Assembly: GCA_050298555.1 (NCBI GenBank) | Contig: JBNKUL010000050.1 | Span: 19,635 to 83,634, forward strand | From: JAPHSX01 sp050298555 | GTDB lineage: Bacteria; Pseudomonadota; Gammaproteobacteria; Thiohalomonadales; Thiohalomonadaceae | Length of the DNA stretch: 64,000 nt | Direction: 5' to 3' | Shown here: positions 48,189 through 56,982 of the stretch, piece by piece | How positions within the stretch are numbered: position 1 is the first letter of the stretch | Layout of the letters: every line of letters starts with the position of its first letter | Program-made: the position numbers and the translations under genes | Notes under the pieces: model-generated | What the model saw: only the letters and a program-made list of their open reading frames with translations | The model's database searches: none | Told to the model about the DNA's origin: nothing

Positions 48189-49627
48189 GCCTTTCCTCCT
48201 GAAAGCTTCACCGCTATCGCGCCCAACTGCTCCACCACGGTGGAAATCTCAGATGTTTCCACGGCGCTGGCACTTAATCGTATATGGTGCTTGTAATCAC
48301 CACGGGGCGAGAAGATCACCCCCGGCGTAATCGAGATCCCCTGCTCCAGTGCACGTTCATAGAGCGAGATACCCTCCATATGCTCAGGCAGCTCCACCCA
48401 CATCACGAAGCCGCCCTGTGGCTGCGTCACCCGCGTCCCCTCGGGAAAGTGTTGCAGCACCATCTGGCGTAGCATCTCGCTGCGCTGTTGATACTGTTTG
48501 GCCGCCTTGCGCACCACCCGCTCGTAACCGCCCTTTTGCAGGAACTCGGCCAGAGCCAACTGCGGCATGCCGGCGGTGGCGATGTTGCCGAGAAACTTAA
48601 GCCGGAGCAACTCATCGAAATACCTTCCCGGCACCACATAGCCGATACGGTAGCCCGGCGCCAGGGTCTTGGAGAAGGAGGAGCAGAGCAGCACGTTGCC
48701 CTCACGATCAAAGGACTTGGCCGCGGGCAGACGCGTGGAGTCGTAACTAAGGTCGCCGTAGATGTCGTCCTCGATCAACGCCACCCCCGCCTCATTCAGC
48801 ATCTGCACCATCTGTCTGCGCCTGTTGCGTGGCATGCAGGAGCCGAGCGGGTTGTTGTAACTGGGCATGAACAGGCAGGCATCAATACGCTTTTTCTCCA
48901 GTGCCTGCTGTAACGCATCCAAATCCAGTCCGTCGCGCGGATGGGTGGGCAGTTCCAGAACATTGAGCCCCAACTGCTCGGCCACCTGCATCATGCCGTA
49001 GTAACTGGGCGACTCCACCGCCACGGTGTCGCCCGTCTTGCAGAGACAGCGCAGGCTCAGCACCAGCGCCTCCATACAGCCGTTGGTGACGATGATCTCG
49101 TCCGGGTGTACCCGCACTCCACTCACCCGCAGGCGCCGGGCAATCTGCGCCCGCAGCAACTCATGCCCCTGCTGCGCCTCGTAACGCCCCAGCAGCTCGG
49201 GAGAGCGTCGCACTACCCCGGCGTAGATACGCGACAGGGTCTTCAGCGGCAACAACTCCTGACCGGGAATGGCCGCCCCCAGCGAGACCAGCTCCGGGCG
49301 GCGTGCCTCGGCCAGGATATTCAACGCCAACTGTCCCACCGTCACCTCGCTGGGACGGCTGCGCGGTTTGCTGATGTTCGGTTCGCACGCCTCGCCACAG
49401 GCCTGGGGCAGTACGTAGTAGCCCGACTTGGGGCGCGCCTCGATATAGCCCGAGTCCTCCAGCCACTGGTAGGCCTGGATCGCGGTCGCCATGCTCACCT
49501 CATAATGCGCCGCGATACGCCGTAACGACGGCAACCGTTCACCCGGCGGATAGGTGCCCATGCCTATGGCGCGGCCCATGTCCTCCGCCACCTGTTGATA
49601 TAAATAGTGCTGTTCCGTTGCCGCCAT
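48185..49627 (-). CDS. MocR-type transcriptional regulator (GntR-aminotransferase fusion)
   Basis: 480 residues. N-terminal GntR winged helix (AEDMGRAIGMGTYPPGERLPSLRRIAAHYEVSMATAIQAYQWLEDSGYIEARPKSGYYV, about residues 10-70) joined by a linker to a fold-type-I aminotransferase domain with PLP-lysine in LCSSFSKTLAPGYRIGYVVPG and VTNGCMEALVLSL. These regulators use bound PLP or an amino-acid analogue as signal. Its divergent partner at 49733 is an aminotransferase, and two direct repeats (ATCTGTTATGG) sit in the promoter region between them, the usual MocR arrangement. It probably controls the divergent operon and itself. Confidence 0.93.
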   Translation of the reverse strand: MAATEQHYLYQQVAEDMGRAIGMGTYPPGERLPSLRRIAAHYEVSMATAIQAYQWLEDSGYIEARPKSGYYVLPQACGEACEPNISKPRSRPSEVTVGQLALNILAEARRPELVSLGAAIPGQELLPLKTLSRIYAGVVRRSPELLGRYEAQQGHELLRAQIARRLRVSGVRVHPDEIIVTNGCMEALVLSLRCLCKTGDTVAVESPSYYGMMQVAEQLGLNVLELPTHPRDGLDLDALQQALEKKRIDACLFMPSYNNPLGSCMPRNRRRQMVQMLNEAGVALIEDDIYGDLSYDSTRLPAAKSFDREGNVLLCSSFSKTLAPGYRIGYVVPGRYFDELLRLKFLGNIATAGMPQLALAEFLQKGGYERVVRKAAKQYQQRSEMLRQMVLQHFPEGTRVTQPQGGFVMWVELPEHMEGISLYERALEQGISITPGVIFSPRGDYKHHIRLSASAVETSEISTVVEQLGAIAVKLSGGKA

Positions 49628-49639
49628 CGTTACAACCCA

Positions 49640-49681
49640 ATCTGTTATGGTTAAATTAATCGTAACCTGTATCTGTTATGG
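49640..49681. promoter_or_regulatory. Two direct repeats, probable MocR binding site
   Basis: ATCTGTTATGG occurs at 49640-49650 and again at 49671-49681, 31 bases start to start (about three helical turns), in the gap between the MocR-like gene and the divergent aminotransferase gene. Direct repeats of this length and spacing are typical of MocR/PdxR targets. Confidence 0.65.
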
Positions 49682-49732
49682 CGACAATCGGAGGTTTACG
49701 CTAGCCCATTAATGAGAGAGGAGAGCTCACCG

Positions 49733-50884
49733 ATGGACCGTTTTCCAAGCCAACGCCACCTGTTCGATATCCCTTCCGACATTGCCTACTTCAACTGTGC
49801 CTACAATGCGCCCCAGCTAAACGCCTCCCGCGAAGCACTGATCAATGGTGTTCACACCAAGAGCTCCCCCTGGGGACGCACACCGGGAGACTTTTTCGAT
49901 AGCGCCGAAGCCGTACGCGAGCTGGCGGCGGGGCTATTCGGCGGACGTGCCGATAACTATGCCATTGTCCCCTCCGCAAGCTACGGCATGAGCAGCGCTG
50001 CGCGAGCCCTGGAGCCGCAGCTGCGCCCAGCAGAGCGTATCCTGATGCTCGATGGCGCGTTCCCCAGTGAATACCTGCCATGGCAGCGTGTCGCCGCTGA
50101 ACGCCGCTGCGTGGTAGAACAGGTAGCTGCCCCCGAAAGCGGCAGCTGGAGCGATGCGCTGATCAACCGTATCGACAGGCGGGTGAGAGCGGTCGTCGTC
50201 CCCCATTGCCACTGGGTTGATGGAGCGCTGCTCGACCTGGAGGCCATTGCCACCTCATGCCATGAACATGGTGCCCTGCTGGCTGTCGATGCGACTCAGT
50301 CTCTTGGGGCAATGCCGCTGGATATCGACGCCATCAAGCCGGACTTTCTCGTCGCCTCAGGCTACAAGTGGCTGCTTGCCCCCTACGGCTTTAGTCTGTT
50401 CTATGCCGCCCCACGCTGGCACGGCGCCAGGCCACTGGAAGAGTCATGGTTGGCGCGGGAAGGGGCTGCCGACTTCACCACGCTAACCGACTACGCCTCA
50501 AACTATCAGGCGGGTGCGCGACGTTTCGACATGGGCGAGAAGTGCATTCCGACGATTCTTCCCGGTGCCATTGCGGCACTGGAACAGATAGGGGAGTGGG
50601 GCATCGAGGCGATCAGCGAACAACTCTCGCTTATCACCCGCCACCTCGCCCACGTACTGCGACAGGCCGGTTGTACCCTACTGGGGGAGGAGCAACGGGC
50701 ACCTCATATTCTTGGCCTGAAACTTCCTGCCCACAGCTCGGCAGACGTGGTTAACGACCTGATGCGGCAAGGTATCTACATCAGCCAGCGTGCCGATCAC
50801 CTGCGTATTGCACCGCACCTGCACGTAAATGAGCACGATATCGCACGCCTTGAACGGGCACTCTGCACACTCCTGATGCGATGA
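49733..50884 (+). CDS. Class V aminotransferase (PLP enzyme)
   Basis: 383 residues, begins MDRFPSQRHLFDIPSDIAYFNCAYNAPQLN, with GAGAGGAG before the ATG. Fold-type-I class V features: LLAVDATQSLGAMPLDIDAIKPDFLVASGYKWLLAPYGFSLFYAAP holds the PLP-binding Lys (in SGYKW) and the Asp that holds the pyridine N (AVDATQS). It belongs to the cysteine-desulfurase / isopenicillin-N-epimerase-like branch; no conserved active-site Cys of NifS was identified. Likely acts on an amino acid. It is divergent from the MocR regulator and followed 11 bases later by the PhzF gene. Confidence 0.88.
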   Translation: MDRFPSQRHLFDIPSDIAYFNCAYNAPQLNASREALINGVHTKSSPWGRTPGDFFDSAEAVRELAAGLFGGRADNYAIVPSASYGMSSAARALEPQLRPAERILMLDGAFPSEYLPWQRVAAERRCVVEQVAAPESGSWSDALINRIDRRVRAVVVPHCHWVDGALLDLEAIATSCHEHGALLAVDATQSLGAMPLDIDAIKPDFLVASGYKWLLAPYGFSLFYAAPRWHGARPLEESWLAREGAADFTTLTDYASNYQAGARRFDMGEKCIPTILPGAIAALEQIGEWGIEAISEQLSLITRHLAHVLRQAGCTLLGEEQRAPHILGLKLPAHSSADVVNDLMRQGIYISQRADHLRIAPHLHVNEHDIARLERALCTLLMR

Positions 50885-50895
50885 GGGACTGAAAA

Positions 50896-51678
50896 ATGGA
50901 ACTAAAGATCTACCAGCTTGATGCCTTCACTAGCCACCTCTTTGGCGGCAACCCGGCGGCGGTCTGCCCGCTTGCGGCTTGGCTAGCCGACGAGCTGATG
51001 CAGCAGATCGCGATGGAGAACAACCTCTCCGAAACCGCCTTCATCGTTGAGGAAGAGAATGGCTTGCGCATTCGCTGGTTCACCCCGACGAGCGAGGTCA
51101 AACTGTGCGGCCACGCCACCCTCGCTGCCGCCTGGGTCTACTTCCACCATATCGATCCTGCTAGTGACGTGGTCACCTTCAACTCCCTAAGCGGAGCACT
51201 CGGCGTCACCCGCCGTGAAGAGCTGTTGACGCTCGACTTTCCCGTGGGCGAACTCCAGCCGGTCGAGGCACCTGAACTACTTATCCAGGCCATCGGCGCA
51301 ACACCACAGGAGTGCTACGCGGGGGAGGACTGGCTCGTGCGCCTGGAGAGCGAGGAGGCGGTACGCGCCCTGCAACCCGACATGCGCCTGCTGCAACAGT
51401 TGGCAGGGCGCGGGGTGATCGTGACCGCAGAAGGGGACGACTGCGACTTCGTCTCACGCTTCTTTGCCCCCAAGTACGGCATCGACGAGGACCCGGTCAC
51501 CGGCTCCGCCCATACCTTGCTTACCCCCTTCTGGGCAGAACGGTTGCACAAAGAGACCTTCATCGCCCGCCAGCTCTCACCGCGCGGCGGTGAGCTGCAG
51601 TGTGAATTACGGGGCGGGCGGGTCCATATCGGAGGTCAGGTCACCCCCTATATGCAGGGCACCATCAACCTCGATTAA
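50896..51678 (+). CDS. PhzF family isomerase/epimerase-like protein
   Basis: 260 residues. Typical PhzF start MELKIYQLDAFTSHLFGGNPAAVCPL, with catalytic-Glu segment NNLSETAFIVEEENGLRIRWFTPTSEVKLCGHATLAAAWV and C-terminal IDEDPVTGSAHTLLTPFWAERL. PhzF folds resemble diaminopimelate epimerase; the known member isomerises trans-2,3-dihydro-3-hydroxyanthranilate. Most homologues have unknown substrates. Together with the aminotransferase it suggests metabolism of an unusual amino acid or amine, controlled by the MocR-type regulator. Confidence 0.92.
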   Translation: MELKIYQLDAFTSHLFGGNPAAVCPLAAWLADELMQQIAMENNLSETAFIVEEENGLRIRWFTPTSEVKLCGHATLAAAWVYFHHIDPASDVVTFNSLSGALGVTRREELLTLDFPVGELQPVEAPELLIQAIGATPQECYAGEDWLVRLESEEAVRALQPDMRLLQQLAGRGVIVTAEGDDCDFVSRFFAPKYGIDEDPVTGSAHTLLTPFWAERLHKETFIARQLSPRGGELQCELRGGRVHIGGQVTPYMQGTINLD

Positions 51679-51877
51679 GGCAGCAGTGGATGTCACTCGA
51701 TCAGGGCTATGCCACGGCGTGCCATGTGCAGCTGACACCTTCCCCCCCCCTCCGAATTGTCGATGAATAGGGGTATAACAATTCCCCGACATGACATTCC
51801 CACGCCCCGTTGCTAGGATGGCGCAACAATAAATAACCACATATTAAACAGGTTTTATGGGCCACCAAGGGGAAGTT

Positions 51878-53803
51878 ATGGAGCAGATACTAGAGATTAG
51901 AGACGGCTGTAGCACACCGGAGCAACTGCTGAAAAGCCGCGCATTCTCTCGCTACCTGAAGATCTACAAACACGCCTTTATGGGCGAGCTGGACAAGCGT
52001 AGCGGCGTATCGCAAAACGAGGCGCTGCACAAAAGCGCCTTTATCAAGGAATTGAGCGCTCGCGACTTTCTTGCCGTGCTTGAGCGTGAGGCACACGACT
52101 GCCCCGACACCCTGGAGCGCGACCGCAGCATGGTGCGCTTTCTCGACGGCGCCTTTCACCACTTCCGCAACACCGGTTACTCCCGCCTGGTGCGACTACA
52201 GAACGATGTCATGCTCGCCGACGGCGAAACCCCGGACACCGTCAAGGACAAGGTCACCGACAAGGCCAACAGCCTCTCCGAACTGCTACTGGAGACCCGT
52301 CGCCACCTGCTGAACAAGGTGAAACTGGAACAGGGGGTACGCCGTAGCTATGGCCTCGACCCCTCCCCCAACGTCACCGCGGGCGAGATCTCCGGCCACT
52401 ACCTCAACCTGCCCGCCGATTACCACGAGCTGGCCCACGTGCCGCTAACCATCGCCGCCGAGATCCAGACCGGTGTCGACTACTCCACCCCATCGAACAA
52501 ACGCGCCATCCCCTTTTACGAACTGCAGCACAACCCGCTCAAGCTCGATACCTTCGAGCCGGACGAATGGGTCTCGGTACCGCTACGGGTGGGCAGCTAT
52601 CTCATCGTCGCCTACCTGCACAAGTCGCGCGGCTGTATCGAGATGGAACCGGGGCTGCTCAACCTCTTCCCCTTTGCCGACATCGAGCAGATCAGTGCCA
52701 ATCGCCGCCCCGATGGCGTCTTCATCTTCGGCGACCCCAGGGCCAGCGATGAAGACCTGGGCTACTACCACGACCGCGAAAACAACTTGCTGGTCGGCCT
52801 GGTACCCGACCGCGAAGAGTTGAAATATTTCGGCTACTGCAAAAAACCGATCCTCACCCTGCACAATGTGCTGGCGATACACGACGGCGACCTGCCGCTG
52901 CACTGCGGCTGTACCCGCTATGTCATGCACTTCGATAGTGAAAGCGGCGAGCCCTACATCCGCGACATGATCATCAAGGCCGACGATATGGGCCGCGCCC
53001 GCCTGGAGACCCAGGCCGACGGCACCACCCGCCCGGTCTTCTACGGTACCGAGACCGGCGCCTTCGCCTGCCTCGACGGTTTCTCCGAAGCCGCCAAGCT
53101 GCAGATGATGGGGCGCGAGGTGGGCTACAACAAGGAGACCGGCTCCAACGCCCGCCAGATCGTCCCGGTCAGCAACGATGATGAAATGCTGCGCGGCGAC
53201 GTGCTCGACATCATGCTCTACATGAACAACTTCGAGCTGGTGCAGGAGAGCGAATGCACCGTACGCAATGACATGAGCGTGGCCGAGGCCATCGAGGCCT
53301 TCCGCCTCGGCGAGCGCGTGGCCGCCGGCAGTACCCACACCCACCGCGGCGCCAAGGAGGCGAGCTTCTGGGCCAACCCCTTCCCCACGCTCAAGGAGCT
53401 TAATGGCAGCCAACAGACCATCCTCCACCCCGAGCTGTATGAAAAATTCACAAAAATCGAAGAGCGCTTCATTAACGTCATCAGCGAACTGGCGGGCCGC
53501 AAGGAGATGACCATCGGTATCGCCTGCAGCCAACTGATGGCCGGCGTCTATGAGGGCAACAGTGACGAAGACCTGGCCCGCTGCGGCTATCACGACCGCG
53601 ACGAGGTCGAGATGGTGGCCCCTACCCGCCTGGCCGAGGATCTGATTGAGCTTATCAAGCTGCACGCCAGCGCCAAACGCGCCCGCCTCGGCGGGGCTGT
53701 CAACGAGGTCAACATCACCGTTGCCCTCATCGGCGACAGCCGCACCGGCAAATCTGAAACGGCGGAAAAGATGGAAGGGGTACTGAACCTGCAGGGGGTG
53801 TAA
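51878..53803 (+). CDS. Uncharacterised protein ending in an HprK-like P-loop
   Basis: 641 residues from ATG 51878, which has AAGGGGAA seven bases before it (a weaker ATG at 51857 adds seven). Residues ~1-200 are helical (LLKSRAFSRYLKIYKHAFMGEL...). The central part, ~190-450, is beta-rich (LRVGSYLIVAYLHKSRGCIEMEPGLLNLFPFADIEQ, DLPLHCGCTRYVMHF, IRDMIIKADDMGRARLETQADGTTRPVFYGTETGAFACLD). Near the end NITVALIGDSRTGKSETAEKM carries a P-loop (GDSRTGKS, residues 619-626) that matches HPr kinase/PEPCK-type GxSxxGKSE, but only 15 residues follow it. No Walker B or HprK signature after it. No frameshift into another reading frame restores one. It precedes the sucrose/potassium genes. Function unknown; possibly a kinase-fold protein with rearranged topology. 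Confidence 0.7.
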   Translation: MEQILEIRDGCSTPEQLLKSRAFSRYLKIYKHAFMGELDKRSGVSQNEALHKSAFIKELSARDFLAVLEREAHDCPDTLERDRSMVRFLDGAFHHFRNTGYSRLVRLQNDVMLADGETPDTVKDKVTDKANSLSELLLETRRHLLNKVKLEQGVRRSYGLDPSPNVTAGEISGHYLNLPADYHELAHVPLTIAAEIQTGVDYSTPSNKRAIPFYELQHNPLKLDTFEPDEWVSVPLRVGSYLIVAYLHKSRGCIEMEPGLLNLFPFADIEQISANRRPDGVFIFGDPRASDEDLGYYHDRENNLLVGLVPDREELKYFGYCKKPILTLHNVLAIHDGDLPLHCGCTRYVMHFDSESGEPYIRDMIIKADDMGRARLETQADGTTRPVFYGTETGAFACLDGFSEAAKLQMMGREVGYNKETGSNARQIVPVSNDDEMLRGDVLDIMLYMNNFELVQESECTVRNDMSVAEAIEAFRLGERVAAGSTHTHRGAKEASFWANPFPTLKELNGSQQTILHPELYEKFTKIEERFINVISELAGRKEMTIGIACSQLMAGVYEGNSDEDLARCGYHDRDEVEMVAPTRLAEDLIELIKLHASAKRARLGGAVNEVNITVALIGDSRTGKSETAEKMEGVLNLQGV

Positions 53804-53812
53804 GCCCCCTGC
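53791..53812. terminator. Hairpin containing the stop codon of the P-loop gene
   Basis: GCAGGGGG-TGTAAG-CCCCCTGC, eight-base arms; the stop codon TAA sits in the loop. No T-run follows, so it may be an attenuator, a weak terminator or mRNA-stabilising structure. Confidence 0.45.
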
Positions 53813-53926
53813 TGAAATGCCAGACAAGGCCTCCGCCGTCGCCACACCCGTGCAGTTCCTCCCTCGTGGTCTATCCTGAAAGCTTAGGATGGAAAATGAC
53901 ACGAGTAGAGCAACACCACGAGGAAC

Positions 53927-56074
53927 ATGGAGAGTAGCGAGCTATACATTTTGATGATCAGCGTTCACGGCCTGATCCGCGGGGGGGAACTAGAGCTTGG
54001 CGCCGACGCCGATACCGGCGGTCAGACCAAATACGTTGTCGAGCTGGCCAGGGCGCTTGGTGAATCACCAGGGGTAGGCCGGGTCGACCTGCTCACCCGG
54101 CGTATTGGCGACCCCGCCGTCGCCAACGACTATGGGCAGGAGAGCGAACCGCTCGGCGACAACAGCCAAATCATACGCCTGCCTGCCGGGCCCGACGACT
54201 ACCTGCGCAAGGAGCTGCTGTGGGACCACCTCGACAGCCTGGTTGATCACACCCTCGATTATCTGCACCAGCAAGGCCGCACCCCCCATATCATTCACGC
54301 CCACTACGCCGATGCCGGTTATGTCGGCAGCAGGCTGGCGAGCCACCTGGGGGTGCCGCTAGTCTTCACCGGCCACTCACTGGGCAGGGTTAAACGCCGC
54401 CGCCTGCTGGCAAAGGGGCAGACGATGGCGGACGTCGAGGCCAATTACCAAATTTCAAGGCGCATCGCCGCCGAGGAGGAGGCGCTCTCCCTGGCCGACC
54501 GGGTCATCGCCAGCAGCAGCAATGAGGTGGGTGAGCAATACAGCCTCTACGACTTCTATCAACCGGAGGCGATGCGCATCGTGCCGCCCGGCACCGACCT
54601 GCAACGCTTCCACCCGCCCATCGCCAATGAGTGGCAAGGCGCAATCTGGCAGAGCATTAAACGCTTTCTCGATACGCCGGAGAAACCGTTCATCCTCGCC
54701 CTCTCCCGCCCCGATGAGCGAAAGAACATCACCACCCTGCTGCAGGCCTATGGTGAGTCGAAAGAGTTGCAGCAACTGGCCAACCTGGTAATTGTCGCCG
54801 GCAACCGCGACAGCATTCTCGAAATGGAGGAGGGACCACAGCGGGTAATGACACGACTGCTGCTGCAGATCGACTGTTACGACCTCTACGGCAAGGTGGC
54901 CTACCCCAAGCATCACGATAGCGACGATGTGCCACTGCTCTACCGCCTCGCCGCCAGCTCACGCGGCGTCTTTATCAATCCGGCGCTGACCGAGCCCTTC
55001 GGCCTCACCCTCATCGAGGCGGCGGCCAGCGGCCTGCCGGTGGTGGCCACCGAGGATGGGGGGCCGCAGGACATTATCGGCAACTGCCGCAATGGGGTAT
55101 TGGTCGACCCCCTCGACAGCAAAGCGATTACCCAGGCGCTGCTGTCGACACTGCAGGACGCGACGAAATGGCAGCAATACTCACAACAGGGGATAGAGCA
55201 GGCGGCCCGCCACTACTCGTGGCAGGCCCATACCGAACGCTACCTGCAGGAGATAGCACCGCTCTGCTCACAGGCAAGGCGACCCGCCCGGGTCGCACAG
55301 GGCGTGGCCAGCAGGCTCTACTACGATCGCGCCATCGTCACCGAGCTGGACGATGCCCTGCTGGGGGACAGGGAGGCACTGCGGCAATTCATCGAGCAAC
55401 TCGAGCAGCGGCGTAAGGAGACCGCCTTCGCCATCGCCACCGGGCGTAATCTCCACTCCACCCTGGCGCTGCTCAAGGCCAACAACATTCCCACACCCGA
55501 TGTTCTCATAACAGCGATGGGAACGGAGATCTACTACGCCCCACACCTCTCCTTCGATGTGGCGTGGAAGCGCCACATCAACCACCTGTGGAACCACAGC
55601 GAACTGCGCCGTCTGCTCGACCAGCTGCCGGGGCTGGAGCTGCAGCCGCGTAGCGAGCAACTGGAATTCAAGATCAGCTACTACCTGGATCACCATGATG
55701 CCCCCTCCATCGACGGCATCGTCCGCTACCTCCACCAGCACGATGTCACCGCCAACGCCTACCTCTACCAGCAGAGGCTGCTCGACATCGTCCCGGTGCG
55801 CGCCTCCAAGGGGCTGGCACTGCGCTACTTCTGCGAACAGTGGGAGATCCCGCTCAACCACGTGCTGGTTGCCGGCGGCACAGCCGCCGAAGAGGACATG
55901 ATGCGCGGCAACACCCTCGGCGCGGTGGTCTCCAGCCAGTTTCCCGAAGAGGTGAACCACCTCAGTGATATCGAGGGCATCTATTTCACCCGGGAACAGC
56001 ATGCGGCCGGGCTGTTGGAGGCGATCGAGTACTACGATTTCTATGGGCGCTGCGAGATCCCACACACAGAATAG
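53927..56074 (+). CDS. sps: Sucrose-phosphate synthase (GT4) with inactive phosphatase-like domain
   Basis: 715 residues. N-terminal glycosyltransferase (about 1-450): ISVHGLIRGGELELGADADTGGQTKYVVELARALGE, HIIHAHYADAGYVGSRLASHLGVPLVFTGHSLGR, LSRPDERKNITTLL and NPALTEPFGLTLIEAAASGLPVVATEDGGP (donor-binding Glu). It makes sucrose-6-phosphate from a nucleotide-glucose and fructose-6-phosphate. The C-terminal part (about 465-715) is a HAD fold like sucrose-phosphatase but its first motif is ELDDALL with Glu473 in place of the nucleophile Asp, and the last motif is AGGTAAEED (Gly651 for Asp), so it is catalytically dead, as in cyanobacterial SPS. The separate phosphatase is the next gene (6 bases away). 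Confidence 0.94.
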   Translation: MESSELYILMISVHGLIRGGELELGADADTGGQTKYVVELARALGESPGVGRVDLLTRRIGDPAVANDYGQESEPLGDNSQIIRLPAGPDDYLRKELLWDHLDSLVDHTLDYLHQQGRTPHIIHAHYADAGYVGSRLASHLGVPLVFTGHSLGRVKRRRLLAKGQTMADVEANYQISRRIAAEEEALSLADRVIASSSNEVGEQYSLYDFYQPEAMRIVPPGTDLQRFHPPIANEWQGAIWQSIKRFLDTPEKPFILALSRPDERKNITTLLQAYGESKELQQLANLVIVAGNRDSILEMEEGPQRVMTRLLLQIDCYDLYGKVAYPKHHDSDDVPLLYRLAASSRGVFINPALTEPFGLTLIEAAASGLPVVATEDGGPQDIIGNCRNGVLVDPLDSKAITQALLSTLQDATKWQQYSQQGIEQAARHYSWQAHTERYLQEIAPLCSQARRPARVAQGVASRLYYDRAIVTELDDALLGDREALRQFIEQLEQRRKETAFAIATGRNLHSTLALLKANNIPTPDVLITAMGTEIYYAPHLSFDVAWKRHINHLWNHSELRRLLDQLPGLELQPRSEQLEFKISYYLDHHDAPSIDGIVRYLHQHDVTANAYLYQQRLLDIVPVRASKGLALRYFCEQWEIPLNHVLVAGGTAAEEDMMRGNTLGAVVSSQFPEEVNHLSDIEGIYFTREQHAAGLLEAIEYYDFYGRCEIPHTE

Positions 56075-56080
56075 AGAGCC

Positions 56081-56920
56081 ATGATTGAACCACTACTGCT
56101 TTGCACCGACCTTGACCGCACGCTGCTACCCAACGGCGCCCCCGTTGAGTCCACCGGTGCCCGCCCACGTTTTCGCCGCTTCACCGCCCGACCCGAAGTC
56201 GCGCTGGCCTATGTATCAGGGCGTCACAAACAACTGGTACTCGATGCCATTGAAGAGTTCGACATTCCGGTGCCCGATTACGTCATCGGCGACGTAGGTA
56301 CAACTATCTATACCATCGAAGATGGGGTCTGGACCCCATGGCAGGCATGGCAGGAGGAGATCGCCCCCGACTGGGCCGGTTTTGACCACAGTGCGCTGGC
56401 GGCACTATTTGCCGACCTCGAAGCACTGACGCTACAGGAGGAGGCAAAGCAGAACACCTTCAAGCTGAGCTACTACGCCCCGGAGGATGTGGCCCGTGAT
56501 GAACTGCTGAGCACCATGCGCGAGCGCCTGGAACATCGAGGCATCAGGGCCAGCCTGATCTGGAGCATCGACGACCTGGAGCATGTGGGGTTGCTGGATG
56601 TATTGCCGGCCAGTGCCACCAAGTTGCATGCCATCGAGTTCCTGATGCGCCAAAAGGGTTACCCTCACGAACGGGTGCTCTACTCCGGTGACAGCGGCAA
56701 CGACCTGCCGGTATTGGTCAGCCAAATACGCTCGATACTGGTCGCCAACGCCCGCGACGATGTACGCATGGAGGCAATAGCGCTGGCTAAAGAGGGCGGT
56801 AACGGCGACACCCTCTACCTGGCAAACGGTAACTTTCTTGGCATGAACGGTAACTACAGCGCAGGCATCCTTGAAGGGGTTGCCCATTACCTGCGTGAAA
56901 CAGAGGAGCTAATGTCGTGA
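56081..56920 (+). CDS. spp: Sucrose-6-phosphate phosphatase
   Basis: 279 residues, HAD superfamily type IIB. All catalytic motifs present: CTDLDRTLLPNG (nucleophile Asp), YVSGRHKQLV, KLHAIEFL (Lys), and YSGDSGNDLPVLV (Mg-binding Asps). It removes phosphate from sucrose-6-phosphate, making synthesis irreversible. It starts six bases after sps and ends 62 bases before the phosphorylase. It supplies the active site missing in the C-terminal half of Sps. Confidence 0.93.
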   Translation: MIEPLLLCTDLDRTLLPNGAPVESTGARPRFRRFTARPEVALAYVSGRHKQLVLDAIEEFDIPVPDYVIGDVGTTIYTIEDGVWTPWQAWQEEIAPDWAGFDHSALAALFADLEALTLQEEAKQNTFKLSYYAPEDVARDELLSTMRERLEHRGIRASLIWSIDDLEHVGLLDVLPASATKLHAIEFLMRQKGYPHERVLYSGDSGNDLPVLVSQIRSILVANARDDVRMEAIALAKEGGNGDTLYLANGNFLGMNGNYSAGILEGVAHYLRETEELMS

Positions 56921-56982
56921 GCTCATCACGCAGGTAATAAGACTCGACTTCCTGCACTGACAACAATGTATAAGGTAAACGA

